Below, in pieces: positions 55,622 to 63,199 of a stretch of DNA of 64,000 nt. Origin of the DNA: WLMZ01 sp037139095 (GTDB lineage: Bacteria > Actinomycetota > Acidimicrobiia > Acidimicrobiales > Ilumatobacteraceae); assembly GCA_037139095.1 (NCBI GenBank), contig JBAXHD010000007.1, forward strand, positions 31,269-95,268, given 5' to 3'. The translations under genes and the position numbers were made by a program. Numbering within the stretch: position 1 is the stretch's first letter; each line of letters starts with the position of its first letter. The notes beneath the pieces are model-generated. The model did no database searches, was not told the DNA's origin, and saw only the letters and a program-made list of their open reading frames with translations.

Positions 55622-56706
55622 GCGTTCAGCGTCCCTTCGGCATTGTGCGGTGCTGGCAACTGCGGGTGAATACACACGCTGCGGTCTGCGCGCTGAGCAA
55701 ACATCACCGGCACAAACTGACGATATGCCGCGGCGATACTCGGTAACGCCGGAGGCAGATCGTGCTTGATCTCATCGTGCAACTCGCGTAGGTGATGAAA
55801 CGGCACCAACGGATACATGTGGTGCTCGAGGTGATAGTTCATATTCCAATAGATGAATCGACTGATTGGATTCATGTACACCGTGCGGCTGTTGAGTCGA
55901 TGATCAGTGACATCTTCTTCGAGACCACAATGCTGAGTGAGCCCAGTGAGCACATGATGCCAAGCGCCATACATGCGCGGCAGCCCAACGAGCAGCACCG
56001 GAAGCCATGAGCCCCACACGATGCTCGCAGTGACAACCACGATGTAGATCGCTGTCCAGATTCGAGCGTCACGAAACACCTTGCGATGCTCGGACTCGGG
56101 GGTATAGCTGGCCTCATCGGGAGAGATGCGTCCGAGTGCATGGCGCACCATGGCCCGCAGGCCGCGTGGCAGATCGAGAACCCCAAAGAAATAGAGCGCA
56201 ATGGAGCCGAGCTTGGGTGGCCGCATTCCGATGATCTCTGGGTCACGCCCAACGATGATGGTGTCGGAGTGATGTCGGGTGTGGCTCCAACGCCATGTGG
56301 TGGGGTTGCGAACGATCATGAAACACGCGATCTGGTACACCGCCGTGTTCATCCATCGAGTCTTGAACGCAGTGCCATGGCCGGCCTCATGCCAGCGCGA
56401 ATCGCTAGCCGAGCCGTAGAGAACTCCGTAGGCGGCAAGGAACGGAACGCACCACCACGACGACCACAACATGACCGCAGCAACAGCGAACGCGATCATC
56501 AGGCCAAGCCACAGCACCGTGTCGCGGATAGCTGGGCCATCGCTGCGCTGCATCAGTTCTTTCATTCGTTTGCGCGCAACCGGTGATTGATACCACTGGG
56601 CATCGGCCAGGCCGCGCTCGACTGCAGCACGACCATCGTCGCCCATCATCGAATAGTCGCGCTGTTGACTCACCTGCACGTTGTCCCCCAAATTCAGCAA
56701 GTGCAA
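55618..56706 (-). CDS. Membrane fatty acid desaturase
   Basis: The protein is 362 aa with the three di-iron histidine boxes: 'RWHEAGHGTAF' near 104, 'SHTRHHSD' near 141 and 'YHLEHHMYPLVPFHHL' near 290. Hydrophobic pairs at about 68-105 and 215-245 give four membrane helices. The family introduces double bonds into acyl chains of lipids or acyl-CoA using O2 and two electrons. The N-terminus 'QRDYSMMGDDGRAAVERGLA' resembles alkane- and carotene-hydroxylase relatives less than acyl desaturases. It is coupled to the Rieske gene, an unusual donor arrangement. Confidence 0.9.
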   Translation of the reverse strand: MHLLNLGDNVQVSQQRDYSMMGDDGRAAVERGLADAQWYQSPVARKRMKELMQRSDGPAIRDTVLWLGLMIAFAVAAVMLWSSWWCVPFLAAYGVLYGSASDSRWHEAGHGTAFKTRWMNTAVYQIACFMIVRNPTTWRWSHTRHHSDTIIVGRDPEIIGMRPPKLGSIALYFFGVLDLPRGLRAMVRHALGRISPDEASYTPESEHRKVFRDARIWTAIYIVVVTASIVWGSWLPVLLVGLPRMYGAWHHVLTGLTQHCGLEEDVTDHRLNSRTVYMNPISRFIYWNMNYHLEHHMYPLVPFHHLRELHDEIKHDLPPALPSIAAAYRQFVPVMFAQRADRSVCIHPQLPAPHNAEGTLNA

Positions 56707-56758
56707 CGACCCAGCCGCGATGGGCGGGGTAATGCAGCCATAGTGCCATACTCATTTG

Positions 56759-57604
56759 ATGCCGAACCACATTTTGACCCTTACGTGCCCTGACCGAGCG
56801 GGCATCGTGCACGCCGTTTGCAGCGCCTTACTCGACATCGGCGGCAACATCTTGGAGAACTCGCAGTTCGGCGAGCCGATCACCCAAACCTTTTGCATGC
56901 GCACCGTGTTCTCAACACCCGAAGCCGACGCAACGAAGGTTCGCGACGCGATCGCAGCTCACCTGGTTGACCCCGACGCGGTGATCCACGTGAGGGCCGA
57001 GTCGTATCGGCCGCGCGTGATGGTGATGGTCTCAAAGTTCGATCACTGCTTGGTCGACCTGCTCTACCGCTGGCGCAGCGGAGCGCTGCCGATCGACATT
57101 CCACTGGTGGTCTCGAACCATCCAGATTGCGGCCCAATCGTTGAGGCGCACGGCATTCCGTTCATGCACCTTCCGGTAACCGCAGCCACGAAACCTGACC
57201 AAGAAGCACAACTCAAGAACCTGATTGTCGAGCATGAGATTGAACTCGTGGTCTTGGCTCGCTATATGCAAGTGCTCAGCAACGACCTGTGTCGTTACCT
57301 AAACGGACGAGCCATCAACATCCATCACTCGTTCTTGCCCGGGTTCAAAGGCGCCAAGCCCTATCACCAAGCGCACGAGCGCGGAGTGAAGTTGGTTGGC
57401 GCCACAGCGCACTTTGTCACGGCCGATCTCGACGAGGGACCAATCATCGAGCAAGACGTTGCGCGAGTGAACCACGCTCACACCATCGAGCAGTTGGTCA
57501 GCCTTGGTCAAGACACCGAACGGCAAGTGTTGTCACGCGCTGTGCGCTACTGGGCCGAAGACCGCGTGCTGCTTGTGGGCGCCACCACAGTGGTGTTCGC
57601 CTAG
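56759..57604 (+). CDS. purU: Formyltetrahydrofolate deformylase
   Basis: The protein is 281 aa from the ATG at 56759. Residues 1-80 are an ACT regulatory domain ('ILTLTCPDRAGIVHAVCSAL'), followed by the formyltransferase fold: 'PLVVSNHPDCGPIVEAHGIP', 'VLARYMQVLSNDLC', catalytic Asn/His in 'RAINIHHSFLPGFKGAKPYH' near 187-189 and Asp near 225 in 'LDEGPIIEQDVARV'. It hydrolyses 10-formyl-THF to formate and THF, balancing one-carbon pools. A CATACT -10-like box ends 8 nt before the ATG, so it may be leaderless. The formate channel at 38265 is not linked to it. Confidence 0.94.
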   Translation: MPNHILTLTCPDRAGIVHAVCSALLDIGGNILENSQFGEPITQTFCMRTVFSTPEADATKVRDAIAAHLVDPDAVIHVRAESYRPRVMVMVSKFDHCLVDLLYRWRSGALPIDIPLVVSNHPDCGPIVEAHGIPFMHLPVTAATKPDQEAQLKNLIVEHEIELVVLARYMQVLSNDLCRYLNGRAINIHHSFLPGFKGAKPYHQAHERGVKLVGATAHFVTADLDEGPIIEQDVARVNHAHTIEQLVSLGQDTERQVLSRAVRYWAEDRVLLVGATTVVFA

Positions 57605-57614
57605 AGCCAGCGAC

Positions 57615-58760
57615 CTAAGCCGTGACACCAATCGCGGCGTAGGCGGCACGCACCAAACTCTCGCCGCGCACGTCGCCAACGAGGCCGGCATCCATGCGGT
57701 TCATCATGTAGGCAACGGTCATCCGGCGATCAGTGTCGACGATGATGACCGAGCCACCCCAACCACCCCAGAAGCAGATCTTGCCCGATGGGAAATATGG
57801 GTACGACACGCCGGGCAAGCCGTAGCCGATGCCAAACGTGCTGTCGATGCCGAGCACAAGATCCATGCCCGACGACTGCACTTGGAAGATCAGGTCGATG
57901 GTGGCGGGTGACAACAGCTTCACGCCATCGAGTTCGCCACCGCAGGCAACGATGGACTGCGCTCGCGCAACTGAGCGAGCATTGCCGTGGCCGTTGGCGG
58001 CACCGATGTCGGCTTGACGCCAGTCGGTGGTCCACGCGACCGAAGCATCGGGAGCAGGGCCCATAAAGGTCTTCACCAACACACTGTTCATATCGAGCGT
58101 GGCGAAATCGATCTCCATCGGCGGTGGCGGGATCACGTTGGCGATGCGGTGGTACTCGCTTGGGTCGAGGCCGATATGGAAATCGATGCCAAGCGGGCCA
58201 GCGATCTCGCTGGCGAAGAACTCGCCGGGCTTTTGCCCGCTGACGCGACGGATCACCTCGCCAACGAGGTGGCCTTGGTTCAACGCGTGATACCCCGACT
58301 GCGTGCCGGGCTCCCACCATGGCTCTTGTGCTGCGAGCATCGAGGTGGATTTTTCCCAGTCGTAGATGTCGTCGACGATGACCGGCTGCGCCCACGCAGA
58401 AACGCCCGAGGTGTGCGACATGAGGTGGCGCACTTCGATTGCTTCTTTGCCGTTGGCAGCGAACTCGGGCCAATACTTTGAGACCGGAGCAAACACGTCG
58501 AGCTCACCGCGATCAACCAGCACCAAGGCGGCCAGCGAGGTCATGGTCTTGGTGGTGGACCACACGTTGGTGATGGTGTCGGCCTGCCACGGCGTGGTCT
58601 TCTCGGCGTCGGCCCAGCCACCCCAAATGTCGACCACGGGAGCGCCGTCGATGGTGACCGCAACCGACGCACCAACGTCGGTGCCGGCATCGATGCTTGC
58701 GCTCAGCAGATCGCGCATTGCTACGAATCGGTCGTCGAACGTGCCATGAATCTCAGCCAT
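57615..58760 (-). CDS. Beta-lactamase-family serine hydrolase (EstB type)
   Basis: The protein is 381 aa from the ATG at 58760, with GGAGG before it. SxxK appears as 'NVWSTTKTMTSLAALVL' near residue 67, YxN as 'GYHALNQGHLVGEVI' near 156, and the C-terminal KTG-equivalent as 'KICFWGGWGGSVIIVDTDRR'. 'LMSHTSGVSAW' and 'EPGTQSGYHA' are typical of class-C-like esterases and EstB. There is no signal peptide, so it acts inside the cell, probably on small esters. Antibiotic resistance is not implied. Confidence 0.9.
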   Translation of the reverse strand: MAEIHGTFDDRFVAMRDLLSASIDAGTDVGASVAVTIDGAPVVDIWGGWADAEKTTPWQADTITNVWSTTKTMTSLAALVLVDRGELDVFAPVSKYWPEFAANGKEAIEVRHLMSHTSGVSAWAQPVIVDDIYDWEKSTSMLAAQEPWWEPGTQSGYHALNQGHLVGEVIRRVSGQKPGEFFASEIAGPLGIDFHIGLDPSEYHRIANVIPPPPMEIDFATLDMNSVLVKTFMGPAPDASVAWTTDWRQADIGAANGHGNARSVARAQSIVACGGELDGVKLLSPATIDLIFQVQSSGMDLVLGIDSTFGIGYGLPGVSYPYFPSGKICFWGGWGGSVIIVDTDRRMTVAYMMNRMDAGLVGDVRGESLVRAAYAAIGVTA

Positions 58761-58826
58761 GTTGGCCCTCCATCCCCCGGGCCCGAACATCGAGCCAGCC
58801 GTGTGCTCGAAGACTAGAACGCGTGG

Positions 58827-58991
58827 CTACGGACAGCCGAGTCCGTGCAACGTGGCGCATTCGCGACACAGCCACGCCCGGCCTTCGGACGTGCCCCACT
58901 GCGTGGCCAGGTGAGATCCGCATGATGCACACGACGGCGCCTGCTGCCTTGTGGCGGCAGCGGCCGATTCGCTGATGTCGCTGTTGCTCAT
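58827..58991 (-). CDS. Small zinc-ribbon protein
   Basis: The protein is 54 aa from the ATG at 58991. Two CxxC pairs, 'CASCGSH' and 'WLCRECATLHGLGC', separated by about 16 residues, form a likely zinc ribbon after a short Ser/Ala-rich head. It is short and has no detectable ribosome site, so it may be a small regulatory or structural protein; a spurious frame cannot be excluded. It is divergent from the monooxygenase gene. Confidence 0.6.
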   Translation of the reverse strand: MSNSDISESAAAATRQQAPSCASCGSHLATQWGTSEGRAWLCRECATLHGLGCP

Positions 58992-59070
58992 CCGCCAAAC
59001 GTAGCCGCCACGATCGTGCGGCCTAAGGTGGCGTGATGTTCGTGGTGACTCTCGCCGTTGTGAAACACCG

Positions 59071-60939
59071 ATGAGTGCCGCCCCATACGAAGCCTTCGCA
59101 CAGGGTGACCTGCGCGTTCTGCTGATGTGTCTCGTGCATCTCACTGGCGATCGGCGCTGGCTCGAGGCGCCATACCTGCCCAGCCGAGACGCCCGCATAG
59201 TGGCCGACGAGACGGCTGGCTTTCCGCCGCACATCGCCGACGAAATCCGCGCCGCTGCTGCTGCGCACGCTGACGACACCCCCGTGATTGGCGAGCCCGA
59301 CGACGAGCTGATGTCGCTGATGATGAGCGTGTGTATGAGCCAGCGCATACCTACCGAATACATCGGCATGATGCGCGAAGAGATGGGCCTCGTGAGTCGC
59401 GATGTTGAGCCGCCCGCAGACCCGCAACCGCTGTCTGGTTTCGACGCGCTCATCGTTGGCGCAGGCGCCAGTGGCATTGCCATGGGCGTGCGCCTGCAGC
59501 GGTTGGGAGTCCCCTATCGCATCGTCGAGTTGGGCGAGAACGTAGGCGGTGTGTGGCGCGATAACCGCTATCCCGGCTGTGCGGTAGACACGCCGAACCA
59601 CGCATATTCGTTCTCGTTTGCGCCGCCGAATCGTTGGTCGCGGTTCTTCGCTCCGCAACCCGAACTAAACGAGTACATGCGTCGCATCAGCAGCGAATAC
59701 GGCGTCACCGAGCACGTGCAGTTTTCGACTGCGCTGACGAGCGCTACGTGGGATCACGCGACCCACCGCTGGAATGTGACGCTCGAAGGCTCACACGGAA
59801 CCGAGCACACAAGCACTGCAATTCTGATCAGCGCGATTGGTCAACTCAACGAACCACAGCTTCCCGTCATCGATGGCCTGCACGACTTCGCTGGTGCCGC
59901 GTTTCATTCGGCTCGCTGGCCCGACGATCTCGACCTCACGGGTCTCAACGTGGCCATCATCGGCACCGGCGCTTCGGCGATGCAGATCGTGCCAACCATT
60001 GCCGATCAAGTCGGCTCACTCACCATCTACCAGCGCAGTCCGCAATGGGCGCGGCCGATCGAGCGCTATCACGAGCCAATTCCCGACGGCACCCAATGGC
60101 TGCTCGAGCACCTACCGTTTTATGCAGCGTGGTATCGCTTCACGATGTTGTGGCGTTTCTGCGATGGCCTGCATGCGTTCATCCAAAAGGATCCGCAGTG
60201 GCCCCACCAAGACCGCTCGATCAACGAACGCAACGACGGACACCGGCGCGAGATGACCGAGTACCTACATTCAGCGCTCGGCGACCGTGCTGACCTGATC
60301 GACAAATGCCTTCCCAACTATCCGCCGTTCGGTAAGCGCATTTTGCTCGACAACGGTTGGTTTCGAGCGTTGCTGCAGCCCAACGTCGAGTTGGTTACTG
60401 AACCGATTGATCACGTTGCGGCCGATGGCATTGTTGATGCCCACGGCACCCATCGCGAGGCCGATGTGGTGGTGTTTGCAACCGGCTTTCAGGTGAGCCA
60501 CATGACGGCCAAGCTGAATGTCACCGGACGTGATGGAGTGAACCTTCGTGATGTGTGGGCCGACGACAATCCATCGGCGTATCTGGGTATCACCGTGCCC
60601 GGCTTCCCGAACATGTTTGTGATGCAGGGCCCAAACACCGGACTCGGTCATGGTGGAAGCGCCATCTTCCAATCCGAATGTCAGGCTCGGCACATCACGT
60701 CATGCCTCGTCGAGATGTCGCTGCGCGATGCTCACACAATTGAGGTGACTGCGGCCGCACACATCGAGCATGTTGCCGCGGTCGACGCTGCGCACGAGCA
60801 GATGATCTGGACACATCCGGGGATGAGCACCTACTACCGCAACCGGCATGGGCGAGTGGTCACGGTGATGCCGTGGCGGCTCGTCGATTACTGGGGCATG
60901 ACCCACGATGTGGACCCCGCCGCGTACGAATTGAGCTAG
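59071..60939 (+). CDS. Baeyer-Villiger-type flavin monooxygenase
   Basis: The protein is 622 aa. The FAD motif 'LIVGAGASGIAMGVRL' lies near 129 and the NADPH motif 'VAIIGTGASAMQIVPTIADQ' near 298. Between them is the BVMO fingerprint FxGxxxHxxxWP as 'FAGAAFHSARWPDD'. 'YPGCAVDTPNHAYSFSFAP' and 'MFVMQGPNTGLGHGGS' are also characteristic. An N-terminal helical domain of about 115 residues precedes the FAD domain, as in long BVMOs of the cyclohexanone-monooxygenase relatives. It inserts oxygen next to a ketone to give esters or lactones; substrate is unknown. Confidence 0.92.
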   Translation: MSAAPYEAFAQGDLRVLLMCLVHLTGDRRWLEAPYLPSRDARIVADETAGFPPHIADEIRAAAAAHADDTPVIGEPDDELMSLMMSVCMSQRIPTEYIGMMREEMGLVSRDVEPPADPQPLSGFDALIVGAGASGIAMGVRLQRLGVPYRIVELGENVGGVWRDNRYPGCAVDTPNHAYSFSFAPPNRWSRFFAPQPELNEYMRRISSEYGVTEHVQFSTALTSATWDHATHRWNVTLEGSHGTEHTSTAILISAIGQLNEPQLPVIDGLHDFAGAAFHSARWPDDLDLTGLNVAIIGTGASAMQIVPTIADQVGSLTIYQRSPQWARPIERYHEPIPDGTQWLLEHLPFYAAWYRFTMLWRFCDGLHAFIQKDPQWPHQDRSINERNDGHRREMTEYLHSALGDRADLIDKCLPNYPPFGKRILLDNGWFRALLQPNVELVTEPIDHVAADGIVDAHGTHREADVVVFATGFQVSHMTAKLNVTGRDGVNLRDVWADDNPSAYLGITVPGFPNMFVMQGPNTGLGHGGSAIFQSECQARHITSCLVEMSLRDAHTIEVTAAAHIEHVAAVDAAHEQMIWTHPGMSTYYRNRHGRVVTVMPWRLVDYWGMTHDVDPAAYELS

Positions 60940-61031
60940 CTGTGGCGCTGGCGGTTTGAGTCCGGGTTCACGGTTATGTTCGGACTCCGGACAGGGTTGA
61001 CAACTATTAATATTCGCTGCAGGATGAGCAA

Positions 61032-61283
61032 ATGAGCAGCAACACGATGAGCTTTGCCCTCCCGGAGTCGCTTCGCGCGTACATCGACGAACGCGTGCAG
61101 TCGGGGCACTACGGAAACACCAGCGAATATCTGCGCGAACTCGTGCGCCGCGATCAAGAAGACCAAGCCAGGAAACGTCTCCGCGAACTCATCACCGATG
61201 GCCTCGAATCAGGCCCGGCGCGCCCGCTCAATCGTCGAACCGTGGCCGACCTACGCAGCAAGGCTCTGGGCCCGCAAACGTGA
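61032..61283 (+). CDS. parD: ParD-like antitoxin
   Basis: The protein is 83 aa. 'MSFALPESLRAYIDERVQSG' then 'HYGNTSEYLRELVRRDQED' is the ribbon-helix-helix DNA-binding N-terminus of ParD antitoxins, followed by a disordered tail that would wrap the toxin. It normally represses its own operon. An AT-rich TTGACAACTATTAATATTC stretch (60997-61015) just upstream is a likely promoter/operator. Its stop overlaps the toxin start by 4 nt (GTGA). Confidence 0.92.
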   Translation: MSSNTMSFALPESLRAYIDERVQSGHYGNTSEYLRELVRRDQEDQARKRLRELITDGLESGPARPLNRRTVADLRSKALGPQT

Positions 61284-61600
61284 CCCCAGCCTGGCTTCGC
61301 CCGCTCGCCGAGGCCGATCTGATCAGCTCAACAGCTCACTACCGTGCGGCGGGCGGAGCGCAGTTGGCGACCCGATTTTTCGACGCAGCTCTCGCTTCGA
61401 TCCGTTCCGTCGAGCGAATGCCGCATCTCGGCTCGCCGCACGTTGGCGAGGCGTGCGACATTCCCGGACTTCGGGCCTGCGCCCTCAAGGGATTCCCGTT
61501 CCACTGGTATTACTTCGTGTCCGAAGATCGGCTCGACGTTGTGCGCCTGTTGGCCGACGCCCGCGACCTCGTCACGATCCTTGGCTCCGAGAATCCATAG
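61280..61600 (+). CDS. parE: ParE-like toxin
   Basis: The protein is 106 aa from the GTG at 61280. It shows the RelE/ParE fold: 'LAEADLISSTAHYRAAGGAQ', 'RFFDAALASIRSVERMPHLG', 'PGLRACALKGFPFHWYYFVS' and 'DRLDVVRLLADARDLVTIL'. ParE toxins typically inhibit DNA gyrase; the family member's target here is not provable. It is coupled to the antitoxin by overlapping codons. Both genes use the same codon style as neighbours, so recent transfer is not obvious. Confidence 0.92.
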   Translation: MTPAWLRPLAEADLISSTAHYRAAGGAQLATRFFDAALASIRSVERMPHLGSPHVGEACDIPGLRACALKGFPFHWYYFVSEDRLDVVRLLADARDLVTILGSENP

Positions 61601-61624
61601 AAGCCCCGGAAAACCGGCATTCTG

Positions 61625-62515
61625 CTAGCTGTGGCTCTGGCGTTGGCGCTGCATCAAGCTGCACCAGTCCCATTGCGCTCCGCCCATTTCGTCGACTTCA
61701 TCAAGCATTCCGCTGACCATTGAAGTAACGGGCAACGGAACATTCATCTCGCCTGCCTCGGCGAGCAGCAGCCCAATGTCTTTGCGCATCAACGTGGTTG
61801 AGAAACCGAAGTCGAAGTTGCCAGCGAGCATCTTGTCGGCGCGGTTCGCCATCTGCCACGAAGCCGATGAGCCCTGCAGCATTACGTGCACAACCTTCAT
61901 CACATCGAGTCCAGCGGTCTCGGCGAAATCGAGTCCCTCGGCCAACGCTTGGCAGAGGCCGATCACGCAGATCTGGTTCGTCATTTTGGTGAGCTGACCG
62001 GCACCCGAATCACCCATCAAGATGTTGCGCGCCGCATACGCGGCAACGATTGGCTCGGCCGTGGCGAACGCTGCTTCGGTGCCGCCGGCCATCACCGTGA
62101 GCGTGCCGTTGCGAGCGCCATCGACACCGCCCGACACAGGCGCATCGAGGAAGCTCGCTCCGCTCGCAGCGACAGCCGCGGCCACTTCTCGAGCGGCCTC
62201 AACCGATGTGGTTGAGTGATCGATCCACACCGCATTCGGTGCGAGCGCGTCGGCGATTCCAGCGGCCACCGCTCGCAATTCGCGACAGGCGGGTAACGAG
62301 CTGATGACGAAGGCACAGCCCTTCACTGCATCGACCGGGCTGTCGGCCATCGCGCCGCCGTGTTCGTCGACCCACCGCTGGGCCATGCCGGGCACAACGT
62401 CGCACACAGTTACCGAGTGACCAGCGTGCGCCAAATGTGCGGCGATGTGCCAGCCCATGCGTCCGATGCCGATGACCGCAATCTGCTGTGGGTTGTCGCT
62501 GAGTGCGGGGCTCAT
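61625..62515 (-). CDS. NAD(P)-dependent 3-hydroxyisobutyrate-dehydrogenase-like enzyme
   Basis: The protein is 296 aa. Rossmann motif 'AVIGIGRMGWHIAAHLAHAG', substrate 'SFLDAPVSGGVDGARNGTLT', and catalytic Lys in 'GDSGAGQLTKMTNQICVIG' define the beta-hydroxyacid dehydrogenase family. 'FGFSTTLMRKDIGLLLAEAG' is the conserved C-terminal helix. It oxidises or reduces 3-hydroxy acids such as 3-hydroxyisobutyrate or tartronate semialdehyde. The start overlaps the end of the DUF1185 gene by 4 nt, indicating a two-gene operon. Confidence 0.9.
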   Translation of the reverse strand: MSPALSDNPQQIAVIGIGRMGWHIAAHLAHAGHSVTVCDVVPGMAQRWVDEHGGAMADSPVDAVKGCAFVISSLPACRELRAVAAGIADALAPNAVWIDHSTTSVEAAREVAAAVAASGASFLDAPVSGGVDGARNGTLTVMAGGTEAAFATAEPIVAAYAARNILMGDSGAGQLTKMTNQICVIGLCQALAEGLDFAETAGLDVMKVVHVMLQGSSASWQMANRADKMLAGNFDFGFSTTLMRKDIGLLLAEAGEMNVPLPVTSMVSGMLDEVDEMGGAQWDWCSLMQRQRQSHS

Positions 62516-63096
62516 GCCGGCACTCCAGGATTGCCGCGGTCAGCAAGCGTGAAACCGCCGGCTAAACGAGCGTGAGGGCGTCCACCAATGGCCATAGCCA
62601 AGATGACCACCATCTCGTCGGGCTTGGGCCCATCGGGAACACCGACTTCGATCGCGTCGTAATGGCTACCCACATAGCTCCACTCGAGATGCGTAAGCGG
62701 CACATCGAGGCGAGCGCCCATGCCTGCAACCTTCTTCGTGGACGGCACGATCGAGGTGCCCTTGCCAAGCGCCACACGCATGCCGGCGCCGCCAGGAATG
62801 TGCCACATCGCGCCGTGCTCTATCTCACCCGCAGCGCCAACGATGATGCCCTTGCCATACGCATCGATCGCGCTCGCATCACCACCGAGATGAGCGATGA
62901 GTGTGTTGCCCATTCGCTCTCCGAGTGCTTTCAACTCAGCGCTTGCCGGGCTCAGATCCTGCACATATTGACCCACATACGGATTGGTCACCACGGCGGC
63001 GATCGCGCCCTTCATCGCTGGGTGTTCGCGAACCGGACCGAGATCATGATGGATCTCTTCAGTGAAGGTGACGATCTTGCGGACGGCAAAGAGCAT
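62512..63096 (-). CDS. DUF1185 'amino acid synthesis' family protein
   Basis: The protein is 194 aa from the ATG at 63096, with GAGG before it. 'FAVRKIVTFTEEIHHDLG', 'AAVVTNPYVGQYVQDLSPAS', 'IVGAAGEIEHGAMWHIPGGA' and 'STKKVAGMGARLDVPLTH' are the hallmark segments of the DUF1185 family. The usual 'amino acid synthesis' label rests on association, not a proven reaction. A heterocycle- or amide-processing role has been suggested by context in other genomes, which I treat as uncertain. It is translationally coupled with a hydroxyacid dehydrogenase. Confidence 0.85.
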   Translation of the reverse strand: MLFAVRKIVTFTEEIHHDLGPVREHPAMKGAIAAVVTNPYVGQYVQDLSPASAELKALGERMGNTLIAHLGGDASAIDAYGKGIIVGAAGEIEHGAMWHIPGGAGMRVALGKGTSIVPSTKKVAGMGARLDVPLTHLEWSYVGSHYDAIEVGVPDGPKPDEMVVILAMAIGGRPHARLAGGFTLADRGNPGVPA

Positions 63097-63199
63097 GGTT
63101 TCCTCGTTCGGGTGGGGATCGATAGCTGTCAACGATTCTCGCAGACCGAGCCGCTGCACGCCTATGCCACCAACGGGTTCGCTCGGCTTCGAAGCCTGA

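Noticed and set aside
61032..61600. Mobile element or genomic island around ParDE
   Set aside because: No integrase, tRNA, direct repeats or composition change near the toxin-antitoxin pair.
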